Shown one piece after another: positions 41,201 through 54,200 of a stretch of 64,000 bases of DNA. Below the pieces are notes generated by a model. The model did not search any database and was not told the DNA's origin. It worked only from the letters and a program-made list of their open reading frames with translations. The DNA is from Patella vulgata (Eukaryota; Mollusca; Gastropoda; Patellidae): NCBI RefSeq assembly GCF_932274485.2, contig NC_065882.2, positions 80,874,767 to 80,938,766 on the forward strand, read 5' to 3'. Position 1 is the stretch's first letter. Each line of letters begins with the position of its first letter. A program made the position numbers and the translations under genes.

Positions 41201-44200
41201 CGTAAGTTTCACATTAATGTTGTCACCCATATTTATGTTGTCATCACCCATATTGTTGTCGTCACCCATATTGATGTTGTCGTCACCCATTGAAGTTGTC
41301 ACCACTATATAAGTTGTTGTCACCTATGTCACCCATTAGATATAATTCCCTGTTTCTATGTTGTCATTGCGGGTTTTTTTTGCTGACATTTTGTATCTTA
41401 TTTGACACAATAACTCATCCTCACATCCACACCAGATTGAATAAACGCCTACCTGTTTGTGTTTCTTGGCCTAAAAGTAAATCTAACTTCCAGCAAAGAA
41501 ATTATTGAATTATTGTCATAAGCTACTTGTTGTGCCACGTTCTTCCTTCTAAGAAATGAAAATACTAAATTTAACAGATAAGAATATTTACCGGTAACTT
41601 CTAAGAAATACAGGTCCCAATTCTATGGAATACAATTACTGCTTATCACTGGGCAACATTTCGACTAGGCTTCTCTAGTCATTATCAAGCAATGACTTCT
41701 AAGAAATGAAAATACTAACTTTCAATGTGTTATGTTATATTAGATTGATTTGGATGCTTACTGCATGTGATGGGGCGGTTATTTTGTTAAATAACTTCTA
41801 ATGTTGCTATTATATTATGCTAGATTAATGTTGTGTTGTTGTCATGTCATGCCATGTCATTCTGCTTGTGTCACTGTCATGACATGTCATTATACTTGTG
41901 TTGCTGTCATGACATGTCATTATCTGTGTGTTGCTATCATGACATGACATTCTGCTTGTTGTCACTGTCATGCCATTAGTTGTATTGTTGCTAGATAAGT
42001 GAAGCATGACGTATATAAAAGATGTTTATAGAGATTATAATACCTGTATCTATAGCTTCTATACCTGTCTGAGCAGAACAATAGGACGTTTAACCCCATT
42101 TCATTTCATTTATAGCTTCTATATATTAGTTTTTAATTACATATCTTAGAAGCTTAGAAACCTGCCATATTGAAAAATATATAAAGGATCTTTAAATTAC
42201 GTCTTGTTAAATTAAAATCACAATTACCGTTTTATTATACGCCCAGCTGATTGTCACCCCGCCGATATTTCACCCAGTCATCACATCTGTTTGTTCGTTC
42301 ATAATCCTTGTAAATACTCTGCAGATCACAGTTTTTGGGACTTGTCGAGTTATTGCCTCTTGTTATTGCAAGATTGTAAACTATCTTTAGGTCAGTCAGT
42401 TAGCAATTGGCTTGAGAACGTGATAAAGACTACAGTTCATGAGAAATTTCTTTCAAATTTGGTGTGAAGCATTGTGGTCATGAGAGGCTGATCCATATCG
42501 ATATTCGTTGTCCATAGCCTTCTGTTCTAGAATGATGCCCCCTTTAGAATTTCGCGGCCTCGAGTATGCAGACTTAATCACCTTAATATTGATTTTAATT
42601 TAACAAGATTACCCATATTTATATCTCTGTGTTTTTTTGTTTTTTTTCGTCATTTGTCTTTTTATTTTCTTAAAACAGCTACACTTTCCAGAAAATACAA
42701 GACAACACTGATCTCCATTGGTATTTTCAACGCTATCAACTTGTCCACGAATATTATTCCCGACCCTTCCTACCTCCTCCCGCTATTATAATTGTGCATG
42801 TCTACTTGTTATATAAAGTTCTTAAAGGGCAATGTTGTAAAACAACGAAAAAAGGATCAGATTTTAGTAAGTTTTACATTTTGTTTTTTAAAGAAACTTT
42901 TTGTGAGAAGTACATTTATACCAATGTGGATATTGAAAAATATATGAAGAATTTTGGACAAAGTTTTTTTTTGAATAATCAGTCTTCATTAGCCCAGTCG
43001 GTGCAGAAAAGTAGAACGTTAATTCCCATTTCATTTCAATTCTATTGATATACTCGCCATTGGCTTACGAGCTGGGGGGGGGGGGGGGCGGCAGCCCCCC
43101 CATTTTAGGCACCAAATGCTGGGAAAATTTGGGCACACAATTGTACTTTGTAAAAGTTGTATAAAAAAATATTGTGTTCTTGAATGCGTCCAATTTACAG
43201 CGAATTTAAATTCAGAGTGTCTATAGTTAGGCAATTAAATAGAAATCTTAAGACTCGAACCCTCTATTGTTTGGAGTACAGTAAGCCACAAATTACAGTT
43301 ACATAAACAACTGTTTTTAGTTGTGTATATTACAAGTAAATAAAATTTAGTTCTCTTTTATTGATGATTTAGAAATTAAGAACTTATTCATCGCAAAAGA
43401 GATATTATGATTATTATGTAACATACTAAGAACCTAACTACATTTTTGGGGCACCAACCACCACGGCCCCCCCCCAGTAAAATATTTCCCCGTACGCCTA
43501 TGATACTCGCTAGGTTTGATATTGAACGAATGTGAAAGAAATTAGTGCTAAATACACAAGATTAAATGATACCTGGTTTACAGTGGTTATATAAGTGCAT
43601 TACTTTATTGGTCATAATAAATTATTTTACAAGGTTAATTTGTAGTTAAAAACCATCTACATTTCATCTATTATAGAATAAAATAGACTGTGGTCTACAA
43701 AAATATGCACCCATCAATCTTGGTCATTTTTTGTCCTCGGCCTTTCGAAGAAAGCAGAGGACTATTAAAATGGGTTCGTCCGTCTGTCTGTCTGTCCGTC
43801 CGTCGCACTTTTTGGGACACAATAACTCTCCTTCCTAATTGGGCTAGAATGTTCAAACTTGGTGTATGTGTTGATTAGGTCAATGCCTTGATGGAGTTCG
43901 AAGATGAGCATTTTCTGCTTAGAGAAAGCAGAGATAAGCAATTTGATTGGTTGATGCTTTGGGACATGATAACTTTAGTTCTAATTAAGTGAGAGTGATG
44001 AAACTTGGAGTATAGTTTCATTACATCAATTCCTTGACTAAGTTCGATAATGAGCATTTTCTGCTCAGGGTAAGAAGAGCAATAAGCAATTTGATTGGCC
44101 GAGACTTTGGAACACAATAACTCCCCTTCTAATTGAGCTAAAATGTTCAAACATGGTGTAGGTGTTTATTAGGTCAATGCCTTGATGGAGTGTGAAGATG

Positions 44201-47200
44201 AGCATTTTCTGCTTAGGGTAAGTAGAGATAAGCAATTTGATTGGTTGATGCTTTGGGACACGATAACTTTAGTTCCAATTAAGTGAGAGTGATGAAACTT
44301 GGTGTATAGTTTCATTACATCAATACCTTGACTAAGTTCGATATTGAGCATTTTCTGCTTATGTTAAGTAGAGATAAGCAATTTGATTGGTTGAAGCTTT
44401 GGGACACGATAACTTTAGTTCTAATTAAGTGAGAGTGATGAAACTTGGTGTATAATTCATTACATCAATACCATGACTAAGTTCGATGATGAGAATTGTC
44501 TGCTTAGGCTAAGGAGCAATAAGCATTTTGATTGGTCAAGACCTTGGAACATAACAACTCTGCTTCTAATTGAGGTAGACTGTTTAAACTTGATGTAGAT
44601 GTTCGTCTTGACTTGAGTTCAATGTTTAACATATCGAGCTAAAGCTAAGCAGAGATAAGCAATTTCTTTGGTCGATGGTTTGGGACAAGATAACTTTGAT
44701 TCTATCTGATAGAGAGTGATGAAACTTAGTGTATAGTCGATAATCAGTTTAATTGCTCGATACTTTTGAAAAAAAATGATGTGCGATTAATTAATATGTG
44801 TCATCTATTTATTTGGGGATTTCCGCGGGGGAAATCAGCCTCGCTGTTGGCTTTTTCTTTAAGATAATGAAAATGTTAAATCTATGAAAAAAGAAATAAA
44901 TGATACATTAGGGCTAAATCTGCCTATTGCTGGTCTTTATTTTAGCTTCAAATGTTATATTATCTATTATTTAGACATTTATTAACATTACATGCCAAAA
45001 ATCAACTCTCTAGATCCATGGATGACAGAGATATAAATGGTTAAGAACGCCAGCAAAATTTGAAAAATTAACGGTAAAATGTGTTATCAAGACTTAGTCT
45101 TGTTTGTCCAGTACCGCGGTTGCTGCGCTACATCTTCCAACACTTGTTGAAATTTTCAATAAATTTGTTTTATATTATCTATTTTTGAACTATTATAGTG
45201 AGAACTATCAGCCCTTTAACTGAATCTTAGTTAGACAATGCATCTTTAATTGATAAAAATAATTTGATTTGTTCAGGAAAGAAATATGACAGTAAACAAG
45301 AAGAGAGACAGATAGTCCAATGGGAGAATGTTATAGCAGAGAATTATTGTAACGCAAATAAACGCGACTCTGTTGATTCTATACATCAACGTTATAAAAC
45401 TATACTAGAAAGGTTCGTACATCGTTATATAACTATATTAGAAAGGTTTGTACATCGTTATAAAACCTTACTAGAAAGGTTTGTACATCGTTATAAAACT
45501 ATACTAGAAAGGTTTGTACATCGTTATAAAACTTTGGCTGAGAAAGTTCATCCAGATTTTCCGGCATGGTTCCCTCTTGTCAGTGATGCAGGATGGAGGG
45601 CCTGACTTGGATGGGTCGATAAATATATTTATAAGATATTTTTAAGGTCAGCCTCACAAGTCTTTAGCCAGTACACCATATCTCCATCTTGAACATGTGT
45701 TCGATCCCTGCATTGGTTGAGAAAGTTCATCCAGATTTTATGGCGTGGTTCACCCTTGTCAGTGATGCAGGACGGAGGGCCTGACAAGAACAGCTGGCTA
45801 GTCGTTCGGATGGGATGAAAAACTGAGGTCCCATGTACACATTGACATGCACTCAAAAGATCCCTTGACAGTTGGAATTCGATATAAGAGTAGGCCGTAT
45901 GCCCGTCTTCATTAGCCCAGTTTAGAGTAGTACGTTAAACCCCATTGTTATAAAACTATACTAGAAAGGTTCGTACATTAATAATAAAACTATGGAGGGT
46001 GGTTGGATGGCTGAATGGTTAGCGCATGCGCGCTGTATCATAAGGTCTGTCGTTTTCTCTGGGTCCTCCGGTTTCCTCCCACAGCTAAAGACCCTTACGC
46101 AAGCGAATTATTGAAATAAAATTGAACCATGTGTTAGTCCCGAAATGACCTAGTTTGCGTTGAGTGGACGTTAAACCCCATTTCTCTCTTTCTATAAAAC
46201 TATGGCAGGGAGAAACTCTATACATCAGAAAATTAAAGTTAACGTATATCGGTCACAAACAAATTGGAAGTGTTGACAAATAAAATATTAAAGAAAATTT
46301 CTGTTTGGTTTTATTTAGATTGGAGAATATGAGTTCAAGGGCTGTTGAATATCAAGATGGTGAGCAGCAATCGAGTCCACTAGACAACAGGGTACAGCTT
46401 GTGGAACAACAGGTTGATATAATTTTATATAACATGCAATCTGATTAAAACACAGTTGTTATATTAACAGCGTTCTGGTTGAAGTGAGGGATTAGCCAAT
46501 GAAACGGTCTGTTACAGTGAGTTCTTGGCATACGATGTACGGAAATGTGGGTAAACCACTAGAAACATCAACGCTGATTGGTTAATCAAATGTCTGACGT
46601 CATAGGAACAAAAGCTGCTCTTATGACCTCTAACGTGACCTTCCACTATAACTGGTCAGATCTTCATTTAGTGTAGGCCATCGAAAGTATAAAAAAAAGA
46701 AACAAAATATAGATCTGTATTTTAGTCAGATTGAAACTGAAAGTCCCTTGCATATCATTAATAAAGATTCCATTCACGATTGGAATTCAAAATAAGAGTA
46801 TGCTATAGCGAGAACATTTATCTCATAGCAAGGCATGTGCCTGTTTTTATTAGCTCAGTTGATGACCAAAAGGAAGACATTAAAGATACATTATGGGAGA
46901 TTCGGTAACGAGTTGGCAGTTCTCACTGTAATAGTTAAAAACTAGATAATGTAAAGGCGATTTGCTGAAAATTTCAGTCAAATTGATCCACTATGAACCG
47001 AGAACTAAGCGATTGAAACTTCCGCCTAGCCTTGATAATCATTACTAAAGTCGGTACGACAAAAATCATAGTCTCGATTATCCATTTAATCATTAAATCG
47101 TGAAGGAAAGTTATGAAGTAAATCGGATCATAATCCACTAAAGATCGCAGGCTAGCGATGCCATCGAGAGTTGACTAAGGTCTTTTCATGTTAATAAATC

Positions 47201-50200
47201 TCTAATTAATAATTTTGATAACATTTCAAGCCTAATGAAAGACCTACAATAGGTAGATTTAGCACTTGCATAATGTATGTTTAAATTTTAATTCATTTAT
47301 TTTTATTTTCTGTATCAGATGGCGAGCACATACAAAGCTTTAGATTGGATTATGTCATCTTTAGAAGATAATAAACTGGCAGCGGAAAAACCTCGACCTC
47401 AATTATGTGATGCTGAAAAATTCCTGGAGAAAGGTGAGTGAGATCTTAATTTAATTTAAATACTAGAGATTTAAGCATGCGTCGACAGAAAGAAGAAATT
47501 TAATTCTTCGACTTACAGTAAAACATAGGAGCAATCAAAATACTTATACCGGTAATTTAAAAGCATTGCTATTTGGTGCAAAGTTTAAACTTTTTGTTTC
47601 TGGCTTCAATTTGCAACACTTAGCAAGGGGGGTTGGATGGCTGAATGGTTAACACATGCTCATTGCATCATAAGGTCTGTCATTGTGTTAAGTGGAGTGG
47701 TTTCGATTCCCCACTTGTGTGTAACAAGGAGTAGGGTTGCATGTTCATCCTTGTGGATTTTCTCTGAGTCCTTCGGTTTCCTCCCACTGCTAAAGACACC
47801 TACGTGCAAGCAATTGATTGAAAGACCATTAAACCATGTTACTCATGTTAGTCTCGAAATGACCTATTTTGTGTGTGTCTCCTCTCTTTTCAATTTACAA
47901 CTAAAACAACATGAATTCTATCGCTGCTTTTTGATATAATTCTCATCTTAGCAACATGTGTACTTGTAATTAATTGTTAAATATACTGTACATTATGCAA
48001 GAGCTAAATCTGGCTATTGCAGGTCTTTCTTTAGGCCTGAAATGTTATGTAAATTATTAATTAGACCTTAATTAACCCATCCAGACCATAATCAACTCTC
48101 GGTATCATATAATATCTCCGATTATAGTAGATTAGAACGGTTCAGCCGTATTTTGATTTAATCTAAAAATGGTGAAGCAAGGCTAAGCTTCGAACAACCA
48201 GTGCAGTGGTTGCAATTAATGCACACATCTTGTCAAACATTCAAAAGCTAATATTCTTCGCTCGTAATGAAGTAAATGAATGAAATTTTCAATAAATTCA
48301 TTTTACATTATCTATTTTCGAAATATTATAGTAAGAATGGTCAGCTCTTTATCTAAATCTTACATAATGTAATTTTTAAACAAATGTATTTTAAAAGTTA
48401 TTTGAAGTCTCTGATGGTCATATGAAGGATTTTTGTTATTATCTGCAAAGAATATCAGTCCAAAAGATGTTCAATTCTGCTCAGTTTTTACAAATTTCAC
48501 AACATTCAGCATCCTAGCTTTGCAGATCTGACTGATATAAACATTGGTTTTCTGATTTTATTTTCTTAAATGTCAAATGTTAAATTTGAGAACTATTGGA
48601 TTAAAGGGGCATTTTAGGAGATTAGATAAAGAGCTGGCAGTTCTCACTATAATTGTTAAAAATTAGATAATATTAAGATGAAAGTTTCAGTCAAATTGAT
48701 CCACTCTGAACCGAGAAATTAGCGATTGAAGGCCTCAATCATCATTAATAAAGTCGGTACGATAAAAAACATAGTCTCGATTATCCATAATGTATGTTTA
48801 AGCCATGGGAAATATATTGTCTGAAAAATTCAGCCACTTTCATTTCATGACAGTTTTTTTTTTCTTTTTCAGAACTTCGCCGTAAACGTAAAAAAGAATT
48901 GAGAAATGCTCAGTTGAGACATTTTTTTACTGATAATTTTAAACTTCATGTTACATGTCGAAACTCTAAATATTGTGACACTGGAATACAGAGAACACAA
49001 TTAAATGATGATGAAGTCTTATGGGCGGTAAGTTGATTATATATGTTAACTATTGTGATATTGTAAGTTACGTTTAAAGATGGTCATGTTTTGTAGGTGG
49101 TAAGTGTTTTGTATACATTGTGATATCGTCAATCTGGTTAAAACACAGATCCTATTTCGTTTCGTTTTAATAGTTCAAAATTTCGTTTTACTTGTCTTTA
49201 CTACACTTGGATCTGGAAGAGTTGTTATTTAACTCGTGTTCTGAATGATGTCATGGATAAGCCAATGAAACGGTCTGTTACGGCAAGCTATATACGTGTT
49301 TTTCACGGAACTGTGGGTAATCCACTAGTAACATCAATGCTGATTGGTTAATCAAATGTCGGACTTCATAGGGTCATACGTCGGTCTTTTGACTCCTGAC
49401 GTGATTATATATGTTAACTATTATGGTATTGTAAGTTACATTTAAAGATGGTCATGTGTTATGGGTGGTAAGTTGATTATATATGTTAACTATTGTAATA
49501 TCTTCATTTACATTTAAAGATGGTCATGTGTTATGGGTGGTAAGTTGATTATATATGTTAACTATTGTGATATTGTCATTTACATTTAAAGATGGTCATG
49601 TGTTATGGGTGGTAAGTTGATTATATATGTTAACAATTGTAATATCGTCATTTACATTTAAATATGGTCATGTGTTATGGGTGATAAGTTGATTATATAA
49701 ATGTAAACTATTGTGATATCGTCACAAGATGAATGAAGTGTTGTAGTCCATATAGGTGGTAAATTGATATCGTCCTTTAAACATGGTGATGTTTGATGGG
49801 TGGAAATTATATAAGTGGAGTGTATACTTTCTATACGCCCACATGGAAATGTGGTAATATATTTATTAATGTCGTACTTTTCTGTACCGACTGGGCTAAT
49901 GAAGACGGGCATACGCCATGTATTGTGCTGTGAGTAAAATTTGACCTGGACAATGGTGCTACGGCCTACTCCATATCATCTCCAACTATCAAGGGTTCTT
50001 TTATGTGCACACCAGTGTGTACACAGGACTGCTTTTTTTGCCTTATCTGAAGGACTAGTCACTAGACTAGAATGTCCTGGTTTCCTTGGATGAGAAGAAT
50101 CCTTCAAATTCCTTATCAAGCAATTAGTGGGAAACCGTTTCAATATTTGTTTTTATTATTTTTATAATAAATTATAAATGCAATTTTTTCACTATTATTT

Positions 50201-51217
50201 AAGATCAAAGTTCCGTTCTACAATCCGCCGAAGTATACACATCCTAAAATATTAACCAACACAAAGCCTTACGCTGATACAGTGGATCTTTTAGAAGTGT
50301 AAGTTGTATTTTTATACAGAGTCGCATTTTTTACAGGTTATGAATTTAGGGTGGAGGGTTAGGGGTGGGAGAGGAGACGGCAAATATAAAATTTGAAGCC
50401 AGAAAAAAAGACCCGCAACAGGCTTGGTTCTTACATTATACTGGTAATGCTTCTTTAAGAATAACTATATTAATTGCTTTTTCATTTATAAGTGGGGGGG
50501 GGGGGAGGGATGGTTAAAGGAGCTAAATCGCTAACATTTGGGACCTAGAAATTGACAAAAGTGGGTCGCAACGCATATAATACTGTAATATGAATGTATA
50601 TAAACTGATTTACATTCAATGGTTTCCGTTTTTACTCCAATTTCAAATCAGTTATGTTCGGCGAAATAAGCCAGCAGTCTCAAGCGAGTGCAAATTTCTA
50701 GCGTCTGGTTATTCGAGTCTACATACGCCGTTTGATTTGGTGCAATGTGTCTAGCCTTAATCCTTGTAAGGATTGTAATAATGTGTCTAGCCTTGTCCCT
50801 CGAGTCTCTTGATACAACTGGGGCTGAAGCGCATTATGGTACACGATTCGTGTACCAATGGTAAAATGTTTATTTTGTCTTAAATATTGGATATCAAAAG
50901 CCCATCCTTTTCCGGTAAGATCACAACATGAATGTTGATTTAATTTGACAAATAAATCGTGTTTTCAATGTTGAAGATTTTGGATGATATTGATTTAGAG
51001 ACTTAGCTACTTTAAGTATGCAACTATGCATGTTGTATCATAAGGTCTGTCATTGAATCAAGTAGTGTGGCTTCGAATCCCTTCTTGAAGGTGACAAGGA
51101 GTAGGGTCGCCTGTCCAATCTCGTGGTTTTTCTCATGGTCCTCCGGTTTCTTCCCACTGCTAAAGACTTGAACAATATGTTAGTCTGGAAATGATCTACT
51201 TTGTGTCAAGTGGAGGT

Positions 51218-51261
<44 letters not shown>

Positions 51262-54200
51262 TAACTTTTCACTTATGAAAATGTCCTTATTTGTTTTTCC
51301 AGTTCTGTAGAAGAAATTCAGAAGTTCCAGTTCAATGCATATGATGAAAACTTTAAATGTGATAGACGTAGTTTGTGTGGTCACGACTACGAAGTTAAAA
51401 ATGGTGTGCCGTTAAATCCGCGTGGACGAACAGGTCTGATTGGTCGAGGTGATTTAGGAAGATGGGGACCGAATTACACTATTGATTGTGTTGTTAGTAG
51501 GTAGGTCAGACGGCTGGGATCTCGTTAGAGGCCTGGATCAAATTTCAAATCTTATCTTTGGTCTATCAGTCTTAGTGTGATTCAGCTCCTTCGTATCTTG
51601 GGGGGTTGGATGGCTGAATGGTTAGCGTGCGCGCGCTGTATCATAAAGTCTGTCATTGAGTCGACTGGCGTGGTTTCGAATCCCCGGTTGTACGTGACAA
51701 GGATTAGGGTCGCCTGTCCAACCTCGTGGGTTTTCTCTGGGTCCTCCAGTTTCCTCCCACTGCTAAAGACCCCTATGCACAAGCGAATTATTGAAATAAA
51801 ATGGAACCATAAGTTAGTCCCGAAATGACCTAGTTTGTGTCGCGTGGACTTTAAACCCCATTTCTCTTTCTCTCTCTCTATACCAGCAACTAAGTTAAAA
51901 TCATTTGGTGATAAAGTTGATAGTTTGTACGGTCAGCGATAATGGAATGACTTTCTAGCTGGTAAACCACATTTCATTTCTTATATATAATGTCTGTTAA
52001 TTTATTTTATAATTATTTTTCTTTTTTTTTTAAAGATGGAAGAAAGATGAAGATGGACATGTGGATGAGGAAGATGGTCGGCCATTGTTAGAATTCATTG
52101 CCATCAGACGTTCCGATAGTTCCAAACAGTGGGCTATACCCGGAGTAAGTTCTTTTGACTTCATACCTTTTATACGGGGGGTTGGATTGCTGAATGGTTA
52201 GCATGTGCGTGTTGAATCATAAGGGCTGTCATTGAGTCAAGTGGCGTAGTTTTGATTCCCCGTTTGTCGTGCCTATTTGACCATGATTAGGGTTGCTTGG
52301 ATGTGGATTCGTGAAAACTGTTTCAACACAGGCTTACTTGACACAATTTTTATTTGAGCTCATTTGTAAGTTCAGAAGGGGGTTGGCTGGCCAAATGGTT
52401 AGCGCGTGCACATTGAATCATAAAGTCTGTCATTGAGTCAACTGGCATGGTTTTGATTCCCCAGTTGTACGTGACAAGTAGTAGGGTCGCCTGTCCAGCC
52501 TCGTGGTTGTTCTGCGGGTCCTCCGGTTTCCTCCTACTGCTAAAGACCCCTATGCACAAGCGAATTATTGTAATAACAGAAGCATATGTTAGTCCTGAAA
52601 TGACCTAGTTTGTGTCGAGTGGACGTTAAACCCCATAGCTCTCTGTCGTGTTAGTTTAGAATAACAAGAATTGACACCAATTTCAGTTTTGTTGGTCCTA
52701 ATAACTGATGTAATGTCAGCAAGATTACTTCACTACTCATGGTATTGAGAGTATAAAATTCAAATCTGTTCAATTCAATTTAAATTATCTATCGGCAAAG
52801 TGTATGTTTTTTTGGGATGTTCTATAAAAAAAAATATGAGATTAAATTGACATACAAATTTTACTGTTTCGTTAAATTTGATTTTAGGATTTTCTGAGAG
52901 AGGTAAAATTGATGTTTAAATATTGCATGTATTTTTTTAGATTATATGTAGTCGGAACACACGATAACACTTACAGTTTTTGTTAACCATTAACCTTTGT
53001 TGTTTAAATTTTCTAATCAGTTTCATTGTTGTTTAAATCCTGGGCCTTGTTTGGAAGTAAGGCCCTGGCTTACTAACCAAGGAGTGTCGGGTTCAATCCA
53101 TGTTTTGGCCGAGAAAGTGCATCAAGATTTTTGTCATGGAGCTTAGGTTCAAGATCTGTCAACTCTAACCTAGGGGTTGGCTATCTTCAATAGAAGGCTT
53201 AATCTCGCTTTAACTACGTACATCTTATCAAGGCCTTCACAATACTCGGCCTATTTCGGCACTAATTTCGATTGGGTACAAGCCAAGCTTGTGAGCCTAT
53301 AAGATTCCTTGATTGTTGCGAAAACCAAGTCTCGCGCTTTCAAGCTAAAATTTCTACCAAGGATAATCAAGTTGCAAAATTCAAGGTTCGTTCAATGTCA
53401 AGGTTTCCGTGGAGATCACAATGACACAACCTCTGGGAATTGTGAAGTAATCTAGCAACGTCAAGATGTTGTCAAACTCGCAGTCGTTGCTTCAGTAACA
53501 TGGGGGTTGGCGGGCGCGGTGGGTCCCACTTGTCAGTGGTTACGAAGAGGATGGGTCTGGTGGCGTCCAGTCATTCAGATGGGCCGATAAATCGTTTCAC
53601 ATATAAATTGATGTACACATTTTTAGTTGGAATTGAACAAAGACTAAGCAGGAACATCGCTGTCAGGGCAAACTTTCGCATCATAGCACACCGTTGTTGT
53701 ATATTAACTGGGAGCCATGGTGGTTCAGAGGGTAAGATATTGGATCGCTAGTCTGGAGATCGCATGTTCGATCCCTGCAGGGTGGGTGGATGGCTGAATG
53801 GTTAGCACGTGTGCGCTGTACCATAAAGTCTGTCATTGAGTCAACTGGTGTGGTTTTGATTCCCCGGTTGTACGTGACAAGAAGTAGGGTCGCCTGTCCA
53901 ACCTCGTTGGTTTTCTCCGGGTCCTCCGATTTCCTCCCACTGCTAAAGAACCCTATGTGCAAGCGAATTATTGAAATAAAATTAAACCATATGTTAGTCC
54001 CGAAATGACCTAGTTTGTGTTGAGTGGACGTTAAACCCCATTTCTCTCTCTCTCGATCCCTGCATTGGCGGAGAAAGTTCATTGGGATTTTCTGTCACGG
54101 TTTCCCCTTGTCAATTACGCAGGCCAGAGTGCATGGAAAGGGACGATTGATAGTCGTTTGGATGGGACGAAATATTGAAATCCTGTGTACACTTTGACAT

